This document shows, piece by piece, positions 7,667 through 15,404 of a DNA stretch of 24,552 nucleotides. Numbering within the stretch: position 1 is the stretch's first letter; every line of letters starts with the position of its first letter. The position numbers and the translations under genes were made by a program. This DNA comes from Clostridiales bacterium. GTDB lineage: Bacteria; Bacillota; Clostridia; Lachnospirales; Lachnospiraceae. The stretch spans positions 1 through 24,552 of the forward strand of contig JAHAFI010000040.1 in NCBI GenBank assembly GCA_018374355.1, in the 5' to 3' direction. The notes beneath the pieces were generated by a model. That model made no database searches. It was given only the letters and a program-made list of their open reading frames with translations, and was not told the DNA's origin.

Positions 7667-8621
7667 TCCACTCTTCAACCAATTTTAAAAGCTGGTCCAT
7701 GGATTCAATCTCATTCACTGCTCCCCGCATTCTGGCAGAATGGGGATACCCTGCGGTATACCATGCCACATGCTTACGCATTTCACGGATCCCCGTATAC
7801 TCTCCTTTATATTGAAGCTGAAGCCCGGCGTGTCTGGCAATCATCTGTTTCACCTCATCCAAAGAAGGCTTCTCCGGTTTTTCCCCTGTTTCCAGATACT
7901 GGGTAATCTGCCGGAAAATCCATGGATTTCCCTGAGCCGCCCGTCCTACCATAATTCCGTCACAGCCTGTCTGTTCCACCAGCATTTTCGCCCGTTCCGG
8001 TGAATCCACATCGCCGTTTCCGATTACCGGAATTTTCACCGCTTCCTTCACCCTGCGGATAATGTCCCAATCCGCCTGACCGGAATAAAACTGCTGCCTT
8101 GTCCGTCCGTGAACAATCACCGCAGCCCCGCCGCTGGCCTCAATAATCTTTGCAATCTCCACTGCATTGATATTATCCTCATCAAATCCCTTCCTGATCT
8201 TCACGGTCAGGGGCTTTCGGATCGCCTTCGACACCGCCGACACGATTTCTCCCACCAGCTTCGGGTTCTTCATCAGCGCCGATCCTTCACCGTTATTTAC
8301 CACCTTGGGAACCGGACAGCCCATATTGATATCCAGAATGTCAAAGGGCTTTTCCTCAATCCGCTTCGCCATCTCACTCATAATGTAGGGATCGGAGCCA
8401 AAAAGCTGAAGGGAAATAGGATTTTCTTCCGGTTCGATCCGCATCAGGTCCTCGGTATTCTTGTTATTATAATAAATGGCTTTGGCGCTCACCATTTCCA
8501 TGCACAAAAGCCCTACTCCCTGTTCCCGGCAGAGCAGACGAAATGGCAGGTCGGTTACTCCTGCCATTGGCGCCAAAACTACATTGTTCTGCAATTCTAT
8601 ATTACCGATCTGAAGTTTCAT
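7629..8621 (-). CDS. dusB: tRNA-dihydrouridine synthase, DusB type, with element-derived C-terminus
   Basis: This flavoenzyme reduces specific uridines in the tRNA D-loop to dihydrouridine using NADPH and FMN. The 330 residues include the N-terminal TIM-barrel motif APMAGVTDLPFR (17-28), the catalytic Cys at 102 in DINMGCPVPKV, and the FMN phosphate site GNGDV...GIMVGRAAQGNPW. The start ATG overlaps the upstream stop (ATGA), so translation is coupled to the small gene before it. The last 12 residues after VEEW (SNSSALYCPARC) and the stop come from the mobile element at 7523-7666. Removing the element and one 8-bp duplication restores VEEW-Lys-stop, a 319-residue protein. The catalytic barrel is intact, so function is probably kept. 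Confidence 0.95.
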   Translation of the reverse strand: MKLQIGNIELQNNVVLAPMAGVTDLPFRLLCREQGVGLLCMEMVSAKAIYYNNKNTEDLMRIEPEENPISLQLFGSDPYIMSEMAKRIEEKPFDILDINMGCPVPKVVNNGEGSALMKNPKLVGEIVSAVSKAIRKPLTVKIRKGFDEDNINAVEIAKIIEASGGAAVIVHGRTRQQFYSGQADWDIIRRVKEAVKIPVIGNGDVDSPERAKMLVEQTGCDGIMVGRAAQGNPWIFRQITQYLETGEKPEKPSLDEVKQMIARHAGLQLQYKGEYTGIREMRKHVAWYTAGYPHSARMRGAVNEIESMDQLLKLVEEWSNSSALYCPARC

Positions 8622-8965
8622 GATTCTTCCCCATCTTCCACATCTTCCCCGAGGAAGAACACCTTATAAAACAGTTCCAGAGATTCCAACAATTCCTTTT
8701 TGTTCTTCTGTAACTCCTTGATCCGCAGCACGCTGCCAATCTCATCATACATGGCGTCCGCCTCCAGCGCCTCGGTCTTAAATTGCAGGCTTCCCTCTTC
8801 ATCAAATTCCAGTGTGAGGATTCCGCCGATTTCCTCCGTGTACATCACACAGAGAATCTGCAGCTCCTGCCTGATCTGTTCCGGAAGAGCGCTGAAATCC
8901 GAATTAAAATAATATTTCTGCTCGTAGGCGCTTGCTCCGCACAGTACGGTTCTATCTGAATACAT
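8618..8965 (-). CDS. Small conserved protein of unknown function (DUF6145-like)
   Basis: This is a 115-residue acidic, soluble protein with no signal peptide or membrane segment. It has a hydrophobic beta-rich middle (ICVMYTEEIGGILTLEFDEEGSLQF) and a charged helical C-terminus (LRIKELQKNKKELLESLELFYKVFF), ending in an acidic tail. I recall proteins like this between birA and dusB in Lachnospiraceae, annotated DUF6145; that assignment is from memory. The ATG at 8965 has a perfect AGGAGG seven bases upstream, and its stop overlaps the dusB start by four bases, so it is certainly translated within the operon. In other clostridia this slot often carries coaX (type III pantothenate kinase), which this is not. 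The function is unknown; a role with tRNA modification or biotin metabolism is only suggested by position. Confidence 0.85.
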   Translation of the reverse strand: MYSDRTVLCGASAYEQKYYFNSDFSALPEQIRQELQILCVMYTEEIGGILTLEFDEEGSLQFKTEALEADAMYDEIGSVLRIKELQKNKKELLESLELFYKVFFLGEDVEDGEES

Positions 8966-8976
8966 AACATTTCCTC

Positions 8977-9966
8977 CTAAACATAGCTGTACAGTCCCCG
9001 GACGGATACCTCGCCCGCATAGACGGCTGAAATTGTGCCATCTTCCCGTTCTACCAGAAGTTCTCCCTTTTCATTGATTCCTCTGGCAATTCCCGTGTAT
9101 TCATTGCCGGGCTCCAATACTCTCACCTGCTGTCCATCATTGGCCGAGACCTGACCGTAGGCTTCCACCAGCCCGGACAGATCCTGTGTTTTCTCGAAAA
9201 TCTCATAGTTCTTTTCAAAGGTCTTCATCGTCTCCGCAATCAGTTCCGCCCGGTTTACGGGATGTCCCAGATATAACTGCAGAGACGTAGCTTTATCCTG
9301 CAGTTCCGGCGGAAAATAAGAAATATTGGCATTGATTCCCACGCCAATCACCAGATACTCGATGTAATCCATCTGGGCGTTCATTTCCGTCAGAATTCCC
9401 ACCAGTTTTTTCTTATCCAGTACGATATCATTGGGCCACTTGATACTCGTATCCAAATCCAGCACGTTTTTGATTGCCTGAGCTACCGAAAGTCCCATCA
9501 CCAGCGTAAGCATGGAGGCTCGATCCGGGCGAATTTCAGGCCGCATCAAAAGAGACATATAAATCGCCGAAGCTTTAGGGGATTCCCACGTTCTTCCCCG
9601 TCTGCCCTTTCCTCTCGTCTGGGTGTCCGTCACAACCAGCATCCCTGAAGCCGCACCTGCCTCTGCCAAACGTTTCGCATGGGTATTGGTGGAATCCACC
9701 TCCTCCAGAAAACATACCTGCCGGCCCGCCCAGCGGGTAGTTAACCGGCTTCTGATCTCACTTTCCCCCAGAACATCCGGCACTTCCACCAGACGGTAAC
9801 CTTTGTTCGGCACCGCTTCGATCTCATAGCCTTCTTCCTTTAACTGCTTCATATATTTCCATACTGCGGTTCGGGAAATGCCCAGCGTTTCACACAAATC
9901 CTGTCCGGACAGATAATCATTCCGGCTCCGCAGTACTTTCAGAATCAAGGTCTTTTTGGATTCCAT
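8977..9966 (-). CDS. birA: Biotin-protein ligase / biotin operon repressor (BirA)
   Basis: BirA activates biotin with ATP to biotinyl-5'-AMP and transfers it to the lysine of acceptor carboxylases. Class II forms such as this also repress biotin genes. The 329 residues begin with a winged helix-turn-helix (about 5-60, SGQDLCETLGISRTAVWKYM). The catalytic domain follows, with the loop RGKGRRGRTW (118-127) that binds biotinyl-AMP, and KWPND at 176-180 with the following KLVGI. The C-terminal SH3-like domain closes the protein. The ATG begins 3 bp after the argF stop, with GGGAG as the likely ribosome site, so it is co-transcribed with argF. No biotin synthesis genes are nearby, so any repressor target lies elsewhere. 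Confidence 0.96.
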   Translation of the reverse strand: MESKKTLILKVLRSRNDYLSGQDLCETLGISRTAVWKYMKQLKEEGYEIEAVPNKGYRLVEVPDVLGESEIRSRLTTRWAGRQVCFLEEVDSTNTHAKRLAEAGAASGMLVVTDTQTRGKGRRGRTWESPKASAIYMSLLMRPEIRPDRASMLTLVMGLSVAQAIKNVLDLDTSIKWPNDIVLDKKKLVGILTEMNAQMDYIEYLVIGVGINANISYFPPELQDKATSLQLYLGHPVNRAELIAETMKTFEKNYEIFEKTQDLSGLVEAYGQVSANDGQQVRVLEPGNEYTGIARGINEKGELLVEREDGTISAVYAGEVSVRGLYSYV

Positions 9967-9969
9967 GGA

Positions 9970-10959
9970 CTATGCTCCCAGAGTAGCCGCCATCACTGCT
10001 TTGATGGTATGCATTCTGTTTTCTGCCTCCAGAAATACCTTGGACTGTTCAGAGCTGAATACCTCATCAGCCACTTCCATCTCTGTCAGGCCGAAACGCT
10101 CTCCGATTTCCTTTCCGATCTCCGTATTCAGATCGTGGAAAGCCGGCAGACAATGAAGGAAAATAGATTTCTCTCCCGCATTTTCCATCACTTCTTTTGT
10201 CACCTTGTACGGGCTCAGTTCACGGATTCTCTCTGCCCATACCTCATCCGGTTCTCCCATGGAAACCCATACGTCGGTACAGATCACATCCGCGCCTTTT
10301 GTTCCCGCCATTACATCCTCTGTAAGCGTAATGGTCGCACCGGATTCTTTTGCATATTCTTCACACTGCTTCACCAATTCCTCATCGGGGAAATATTTTT
10401 TCGGCGCACATGCCACAAAATCCATACCCATTTTCGCACAGGCAATCATATAGGAATTTCCCATATTGTAGCGGGCATCTCCCATATAAACCAGTTTAAT
10501 GCCTTTGATCTTTCCAAAATGCTCCCGGATGGTCAGCATATCTGCCAGCATCTGTGTGGGGTGATATTCGTTGGTCAGTCCGTTCCATACCGGAACACCT
10601 GCATATTTTGCCAGCGCCTCCACCTTCTCCTGTCCGTATCCCCGGTACTCGATTCCCTCAAACATGCTTCCCAGCACCCTTGCGGTATCCATAATACTCT
10701 CTTTTTTTCCGATCTGGGAGCTTTTCGGATCCAGATATGTAGCTCCCATTCCCAGATCATGGGCGGCAACCTCAAAGGAGCAGCGGGTTCTTGTACTTGA
10801 TTTCTCAAAAATCAAAGCCACATTTTTTCCCCGAAGGGTATCCACCGGAATTCCCTTCTTTTTCTTATCCTTCAGCTCTGCCGCAAGATCCAGCAGATAA
10901 TTGATTTCTTCCGGTGTATAGTCTTTCAGTGTCAGAAAATGTCTCCCTTTTAAGTTCAT
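9970..10959 (-). CDS. argF: Ornithine carbamoyltransferase
   Basis: This enzyme joins carbamoyl phosphate and ornithine to make citrulline in arginine synthesis, or works in reverse in the arginine deiminase pathway. The 329-residue length is typical. Visible motifs are the carbamoyl-phosphate loop SSTRTRCSFE (54-63), the YHPTQ motif (about 132-136), the ornithine-specific DVWVSMGEP loop and the catalytic HCLPAFHD near 269. I start at the ATG at 10959, preceded by AGGAGG; that ribosome site lies inside the last codons of the patatin gene. Four bases separate the two genes. No arginine neighbours are present, so the anabolic (argF) versus catabolic (arcB) role cannot be settled here. Confidence 0.95.
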   Translation of the reverse strand: MNLKGRHFLTLKDYTPEEINYLLDLAAELKDKKKKGIPVDTLRGKNVALIFEKSSTRTRCSFEVAAHDLGMGATYLDPKSSQIGKKESIMDTARVLGSMFEGIEYRGYGQEKVEALAKYAGVPVWNGLTNEYHPTQMLADMLTIREHFGKIKGIKLVYMGDARYNMGNSYMIACAKMGMDFVACAPKKYFPDEELVKQCEEYAKESGATITLTEDVMAGTKGADVICTDVWVSMGEPDEVWAERIRELSPYKVTKEVMENAGEKSIFLHCLPAFHDLNTEIGKEIGERFGLTEMEVADEVFSSEQSKVFLEAENRMHTIKAVMAATLGA

Positions 10960-10963
10960 TTTT

Positions 10964-12151
10964 TCATTCCTCCTCGCAGTCAGCTTCATCAAAAAACAGT
11001 GCAAATGCCGGCAGTTCTTCTTTCTTTTCCGGCGCCATACCTGCCATTTTCTTCGTCACGGCCCGCCGAAGCTCCTCCACCGTATAAATCCGGTATTTGG
11101 AAATCCTGCAAAGCTTCGCAGTAGCCTCCAGTATGGCCAGATACAGTTCCCGATAATCCCACTCTCTGGAAAGTTTCAGCTCCAGAGCCGTGCCCGGCAG
11201 AACAAGCTCCACCATCTCCCGGACCCATGATCCGCTCTCTCCGCGGATGTGATACCAATCCATCAGACGTTCCCTTGTCCCTTCCGGTATTTGCAATAAC
11301 TGATTTAAATAATAACACTCTTCCTCATTTTCTTCAATATAATAAATTCGTCCTTTCAATCCGTAAATCATTCTTTTTGCGTCATAATATCCGATTTTCA
11401 TATTCCGGACGCTCTTCTCTTTATTAAAATCAATAATATTTCCCAGATTTACCCGGGGCTCAATGGTCAAAATTCTCGTATCCTCCGGAATCCGCACCCG
11501 TTTTTCTCTCCCGATCCCGAAAATGCGGATCACAATAATGTCCTCATACCCCCGCATCACCAGCGAGTCCAACGGCACATTGTTGATGGCCCCGCCATCA
11601 ATATACGTCTTCCCATGCAGTTTCTCATTCTTAAACAGCGGATAAATATAGGCGCTGGCCAGAAGAAAATCCTTCATCTGCCCCTCTTCCACTTCCTTTA
11701 AATCAATATCCAGCTCCCGAAACTGATCCACGCTGAAGGTCTTAATATACAGCTCCCTCTCCGAATTCCGTATCTTCTCCTCATCCACCACCTCCAAGAT
11801 CAGATCTTTCAGCGGCGTAATATCCACCCCGCCATCCCCCATTCGCTTAAACACATCCCCCAGCGCCTCCCAAAACGGCATCTCCCGTTCCATCAGCCGC
11901 TGCATCTTCTCATCCTCCACATCCATCACCTGAGAATAAGTAAGCCCGCTCCAGACCTTCTCAGCCGTTTCCAGCTCATCCATACACATCAAAGCCCCAT
12001 TCAAAGCCCCCACACTGGTCCCCGCAATCCCCTTAATCTTCACTCCAGCCTCCCGAAGCGCCTTCCAAGCCCCAACCTGATAAGCCCCCTTAGCTCCTCC
12101 CCCTTCCAAAACAATCCCATACTCTTTATCCAAATCAATCACCGGTTTCAT
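10964..12151 (-). CDS. Patatin-like phospholipase (RssA-type)
   Basis: This is a probable cytoplasmic or membrane-associated acyl hydrolase of the patatin family. With the ATG at 12151 (GGAGG seven bases upstream) it has 395 residues; a longer frame to 12235 runs into G-rich leader sequence and is rejected. The complete Ser-Asp dyad is visible: oxyanion loop GGGAKG (17-22), nucleophile Ser46 in GTSVG, and Asp185 in DGGAINNVP. The C-terminal 150 residues beyond the patatin core are charged and unassigned. No signal peptide is present. It heads the operon with argF, birA and dusB, to which it has no obvious metabolic link. Lipid substrate and role are unknown. Confidence 0.9.
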   Translation of the reverse strand: MKPVIDLDKEYGIVLEGGGAKGAYQVGAWKALREAGVKIKGIAGTSVGALNGALMCMDELETAEKVWSGLTYSQVMDVEDEKMQRLMEREMPFWEALGDVFKRMGDGGVDITPLKDLILEVVDEEKIRNSERELYIKTFSVDQFRELDIDLKEVEEGQMKDFLLASAYIYPLFKNEKLHGKTYIDGGAINNVPLDSLVMRGYEDIIVIRIFGIGREKRVRIPEDTRILTIEPRVNLGNIIDFNKEKSVRNMKIGYYDAKRMIYGLKGRIYYIEENEEECYYLNQLLQIPEGTRERLMDWYHIRGESGSWVREMVELVLPGTALELKLSREWDYRELYLAILEATAKLCRISKYRIYTVEELRRAVTKKMAGMAPEKKEELPAFALFFDEADCEEE

Positions 12152-12422
12152 CCTGCATCCCTCCATTCTCTCACAACCTATCCCCACAATGAATCCCCAT
12201 CGTAGATTCCCCCTGTCCCCCCAACTTCTTTCCACCTTGCTCCACTCAACAAATCCTAGTCGGGAATTTCAACTCATTCCACGCAATGAATCCCCCATGG
12301 GGATTCGAGCGCCCTCTACCAACCCACTCCATCTTTTGACTCCCCGCCAACACACTCCCCGCTTCCAAGTCTCCGCCAACACACTCCCGCCCACTGACAA
12401 GCTGCATTCCACAGCGTAGAAT

Positions 12423-12612
12423 CCCAAGCGGGCCGCAGCGAAGTCCTCTGCCAGACGATAGGTGATTTTCGCCCATTTTGTGAGCATAGCGACAGATATG
12501 GGAGCACTGTTTGAGCGAAGCGAGTTTGCGGACATATCTGTCAACAGGCGGCGGAGCAAAATGGGCGAAAATCGCCGTGTCTGGCGGAGGACTTCGCTGC
12601 GGCCCGCTTGGG
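12423..12612. repeat. 190-bp imperfect palindrome (snap-back element)
   Basis: Outer arms of 34 bp (12423-12456 and 12579-12612, beginning CCCAAGCGGGCCGCAGCG) pair with one mismatch. A second 17-bp perfect block (GATTTTCGCCCATTTTG, 12464-12480 with 12557-12573) and a third 10-bp block (GACAGATATG, 12491-12500 with 12533-12542) continue inward to a 32-nt centre containing the mirror sequence GAGCGAAGCGAG. No flanking target duplication is evident. I have an unverified recollection of similar palindromes in Lachnospiraceae genomes. It may act as a bidirectional transcription barrier. Confidence 0.85.
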
Positions 12613-12672
12613 TCAACCCCTCCCGAGCAGCCTATCATTAGCTCAACCCCTCCCGAGCAGCTCATCATTGGC
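12613..12672. repeat. Two tandem 30-bp repeats
   Basis: Units at 12613-12642 and 12643-12672 match at 27 of 30 positions. Both begin TCAACCCCTCCCGAGCAG and end ATCATT(A/G)GC. They abut the right end of the 190-bp palindrome, and a partial third unit (TCACTCCCCC) follows. Confidence 0.85.
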
Positions 12673-12753
12673 TCACTCCCCCAAACCCCAAAAGGAGCCA
12701 TGAAAGCAGCCCTACACCACTTTCACAGCCCCCAACGTATTTCTCACCCTTTT

Positions 12754-13704
12754 TTATTTCACCGGAAGATTCCTATCCACCATAATCTCCTTCAAAGATG
12801 TAGCCAGCCCTGCCAGCCCCTGAAGATCCGACGGCACAATAATCTTCGTAGCCTTACCATCTGCCACCTGCGCCAGCGCCTCCAGACTCTTCAGCGTCAG
12901 CACCGCTTCATCTGCCCCGGCCTCTTTCAGGAACCGGATACCATCCGCATTAGCCTGCTGCACCTTCAAAATCGCCTCAGCCTCACCTTCAGCCTCTTTG
13001 ATCATTTTCTCTTTCTGAGCTTCCGCTCTCAGGATGGCCGCCTGTTTTTCAGCCTCCGCATCAAGAATCGCCGATTCCTTCTTACCTTCCGCTACCAGAA
13101 TCGTAGACTTCTTCTCACCTTCCGCAATCAAAATGGATTCACGGCGTTCCCGCTCTGCCTTCATCTGTTTCTCCATGGCCTCCTGAATGGCTGCCGGAGG
13201 CATGATATTTTTCAGTTCCACACGATTTACCTTGATACCCCAAGGGTCTGTGGCGATATCCAGAGCTGCTCTCATCTTAGTATTGATGATTTCACGGGAA
13301 GTCAGCGTTTCATCCAACTCCATATCACCGATAATATTTCTCAGCGTGGTAGCCGTCAGATTTTCAATAGCCATAATGGGATTTTCCACACCGTACGCAA
13401 ACAGCTTAGGATCGGTAATCTGGAAAAATACTACGGTATCAATCCGCATGGTAACGTTATCCTTTGTAATTACCGGCTGTGGCGGAAAATCAACCACCTG
13501 CTCTTTTAAGTTCACTCTTTTTGCCACTTTCTCAATAAACGGAATTTTAAAATGAATTCCCGTGGACCATGTATCCTGATAAGCCCCCAGACGTTCCACA
13601 ACAAATGCCTTCGCCTGCGGAACCACCTTAATGCAGGAAGATACGATCAGTGCAATCAGCACCAATACCAAAAGCAAAATAATAAATATCGAAATTTTTC
13701 CCAT
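12754..13704 (-). CDS. SPFH/band 7 membrane protein (stomatin/QmcA-like)
   Basis: This is a membrane scaffold protein of the stomatin/prohibitin/flotillin superfamily. The 316 residues comprise an N-terminal membrane helix (about 4-25), the SPFH domain (about 25-190, beginning VVPQAKAFVVERLGAYQ), and a long Ala/Glu/Lys coiled coil (about 185-265) with repeated EAEKQAAI/AEGEKKSTI-like units. A hydrophobic C-terminal oligomerisation segment ends the protein. The ATG at 13704 lies 3 bp after the NfeD stop, with its ribosome site inside that gene, so the two are translated together. SPFH-NfeD pairs are a recurrent bacterial module linked to membrane microdomains and protein quality control (family knowledge). 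The specific client here is unknown. Confidence 0.93.
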   Translation of the reverse strand: MGKISIFIILLLVLVLIALIVSSCIKVVPQAKAFVVERLGAYQDTWSTGIHFKIPFIEKVAKRVNLKEQVVDFPPQPVITKDNVTMRIDTVVFFQITDPKLFAYGVENPIMAIENLTATTLRNIIGDMELDETLTSREIINTKMRAALDIATDPWGIKVNRVELKNIMPPAAIQEAMEKQMKAERERRESILIAEGEKKSTILVAEGKKESAILDAEAEKQAAILRAEAQKEKMIKEAEGEAEAILKVQQANADGIRFLKEAGADEAVLTLKSLEALAQVADGKATKIIVPSDLQGLAGLATSLKEIMVDRNLPVK

Positions 13705-13707
13705 ATC

Positions 13708-14142
13708 CTATCCTTCCTTTCTCCTCACAATCAGTTTCACTCCATCGATCTTTTCAATTTCCACGATGACCCCCTGTTCTATTGCTTCCTGATTCTTTTC
13801 TGTTCTCGCCGTCCATTCCAGACCATTCACCTGTACCTGTCCCTGCGCTTTCAGATTGTCAATTTCCTGTGTCACGATGGCATCCTTCCCCACAAGGCTT
13901 TCTGCATTGGTCTTTGTCCTGTTTGTATTCAGATATCTGACCGCTGCCGGTCTGGTAAATACCAGAAGCAGGATGGATACTCCCAGAAACAGAAGAATCT
14001 GTACCAGAAGATTCGCATGAAACAGGGCTGCAATACAAGCCACTAAAGCTCCGCCTGCAAACCAGATGGTAGTCAGGCCAAGGGTAGCGATCTCGATAAC
14101 AATCAGAACGATTACCGCCGCCAGCCAAAATATCGCTTCCAT
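13708..14142 (-). CDS. NfeD-family membrane protein
   Basis: This is the partner of the SPFH protein. The 144 residues contain closely packed hydrophobic segments at about 3-25, 29-42 and 45-65, then a cytoplasmic or peripheral OB-fold at about 78-144 (LVGKDAIVTQEIDNLKAQGQVQVNGLEWTA). It is the short form, lacking the N-terminal serine protease domain of long NfeD proteins. AGGAGG lies nine bases before the ATG. It is first in the two-gene operon; a weak promoter is proposed at 14201-14229. A GCCGGT/ACCGGC hairpin at 14162-14176 sits close to the ribosome site and could affect initiation. Confidence 0.9.
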   Translation of the reverse strand: MEAIFWLAAVIVLIVIEIATLGLTTIWFAGGALVACIAALFHANLLVQILLFLGVSILLLVFTRPAAVRYLNTNRTKTNAESLVGKDAIVTQEIDNLKAQGQVQVNGLEWTARTEKNQEAIEQGVIVEIEKIDGVKLIVRRKEG

Positions 14143-14200
14143 ATAGTTTTCCCTCCTTTTCGCCGGTCATACCGGCTTCACACAGCTTCGTGATTTATTT

Positions 14201-14229
14201 ATCATACACCATTTTTTCAGAAAATACAA
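14201..14229 (-). promoter_or_regulatory. Possible promoter of the nfeD-SPFH operon
   Basis: The minus strand reads TTGTAT (14229-14224), 17 bp, then TATGAT (14206-14201). The -10 is good and the -35 matches only TTG. It lies about 60 bp upstream of the nfeD start. Confidence 0.45.
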
Positions 14230-14308
14230 TATTTTTCGTGAAATTTTCACACGCACTATATCCAAAACCCACATATCTTTTCAGAAGCAGAAACTCCCGT
14301 CATACAAC

Positions 14309-14349
14309 AAGAGAGCACCCGGTTTCCTGACACTTCCGGATGCTCTCTT
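14309..14349 (-). terminator. Hairpin terminator after the SleB-like hydrolase gene
   Basis: This 14-bp stem (AAGAGAGCATCCGG on the minus strand, with one U-G pair) has a 13-nt loop and lies 30 nt past the stop. The following sequence, GTTGTATG, is only moderately T-rich, so its efficiency is uncertain. Confidence 0.6.
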
Positions 14350-14378
14350 ACAATCATATATAGAATACTCGACCCTTT

Positions 14379-15335
14379 TTAATAAAAATGCTGGTTTCCA
14401 ATCTGCTGTCCCTTCCCTGTCCCACTGTTAAAGTAGAGGGCGCCTCCAATAGGATTGGAACCTGCCAGCGCTTCCTGCGCCGCCTGATAGCAGTCGCTTC
14501 TTGCTCCCTGACTCAGTACGGAAGCAAGCTTTCCGCTGGCTACAGGAGAAAACTGACCGCTCTGGTAAACAACCTCAGAGATGGTATTGGGGAACTGACC
14601 GCTTCTCACACGGTTCATGATTACCGCTCCCACCGCAACCTTTCCTGTGTGGCTCTCTCCCCCAGCCTCACACTGGATAATAGCTGCCAGAAGATCCAGT
14701 TCTCCACCGGAAACAGATACGGATACCTCCTGTTTCTGCTCCTGATACTCTTCCATCGTCAGGGCAGTTGCTTCTTCTATTTCAATATGTTCAGCAAACA
14801 TGTACGCCGGGCCGTTATCCCCGTTGTCAATCTGGTACCAGTCTCCCTCCTGACCCAGAATCTCGACTTTGCTTCCCTTTCCTCTGGAGCCGATCTGCTG
14901 TGCATCCAGAGACGGAGCATTCCGTATTCTCAGAGAACTTGCTGTAACCGTTCCCTGATTTCCATATGTGCCTTCATAAATATTCTTTGCCTCGTCAGCG
15001 AATGCCAGAAGTTCCGTTTTCACATACCCTTCTACTTCTCCGGACGATACCTTTGTCCACTCCTCTTCCCGGCTTACTACATCAGCAGATGCTCCCTTCG
15101 GCATCACACCTGCTTTTTCTGCCTCCTCAGAAGCTTCCAGTCTTACATTTGCATAGGTTTCAACATTTGCTACCGCCTTATTTTCCCAAGCGGCAGTTTC
15201 CAGAACGGAATCAGCAGAATTATCATTCGTAACCTCTGTGGATGCTTCCTCTGCCCGTACCAGTGTTCCGGATCCTGTACTGAGTACAAGGATACTTCCC
15301 AGAACCCCTGCTACTTTCCAAGTTCTATTTTTCAT
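14379..15335 (-). CDS. Secreted SleB/CwlJ-type cell-wall hydrolase with SH3b repeats
   Basis: This is a probable peptidoglycan hydrolase of the Hydrolase_2 (SleB/CwlJ) family. The 318 residues start with a signal peptide (about 1-28, cleavage likely after VRA). Two bacterial SH3-like repeats at about 55-110 and 128-187 (the second with SLRIRNAPS) presumably bind the wall. A short linker leads to the catalytic domain at about 212-318. The predicted catalytic Glu is 223 in QCEAGGES, and the C-terminal PIGGALYFNS...GNQHFY is typical. SleB family members act as lytic transglycosylases in spore germination. With SH3b domains and a sigma-A-type promoter this one may serve vegetative wall turnover instead (inference). 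GGGAGG precedes the ATG. Its leader holds WalR-like boxes. Confidence 0.9.
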   Translation of the reverse strand: MKNRTWKVAGVLGSILVLSTGSGTLVRAEEASTEVTNDNSADSVLETAAWENKAVANVETYANVRLEASEEAEKAGVMPKGASADVVSREEEWTKVSSGEVEGYVKTELLAFADEAKNIYEGTYGNQGTVTASSLRIRNAPSLDAQQIGSRGKGSKVEILGQEGDWYQIDNGDNGPAYMFAEHIEIEEATALTMEEYQEQKQEVSVSVSGGELDLLAAIIQCEAGGESHTGKVAVGAVIMNRVRSGQFPNTISEVVYQSGQFSPVASGKLASVLSQGARSDCYQAAQEALAGSNPIGGALYFNSGTGKGQQIGNQHFY

Positions 15336-15371
15336 GATTACCTCCCTAATATTTTCGTTGTTTTTACGATT

Positions 15372-15398
15372 TGTTACAAATTTGTTAATTTGTGTTAC
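15372..15398 (+). promoter_or_regulatory. WalR/YycF-like boxes in the SleB-like gene leader
   Basis: TGTTAC (15372-15377), five bases, TGTTAA (15383-15388) fits the WalR consensus TGTWAH-N5-TGTWAH exactly. A third TGTTAC follows four bases later (15393-15398). The boxes overlap or follow the predicted transcription start (near 15398), a position that would suit repression. Confidence 0.4.
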
Positions 15399-15404
15399 GA
15401 ACAG

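Larger units (their letters stand above)
12152..12753. other. Repeat-rich, gene-free tract between SPFH gene and patatin operon
   Basis: This 602-bp spacer is C-rich on the plus strand and unlike its surroundings. It holds runs of four to six C at 12182-12222 and a hairpin GAATCCCC-CAT-GGGGATTC at 12288-12306. A 15-bp sequence, CGCCAACACACTCCC, is repeated at 12345-12359 and 12374-12388. A 190-bp palindrome spans 12423-12612, followed by two 30-bp tandem units at 12613-12672. Open frames cross it on both strands, but their sequence is repeat-derived and low in complexity. No convincing promoter for the patatin operon was found. It looks like an accumulation of old repeats. Confidence 0.7.

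Noticed and set aside
12152..12235. N-terminal extension of the patatin protein by 28 residues
   Set aside because: It is encoded by the G-rich leader; the start at 12151 has GGAGG and begins directly with the patatin core.
12246..12701. Open frame of 151 codons on the minus strand across the palindrome
   Set aside because: It is built from the tandem repeats and palindrome arms, lacks a good ribosome site and has low-complexity Gly/Cys/Ser composition.
12511..13509. Long plus-strand open frame of 332 codons
   Set aside because: Most of it is antisense to the SPFH gene, whose protein is clearly recognisable; composition is unlike a real protein.
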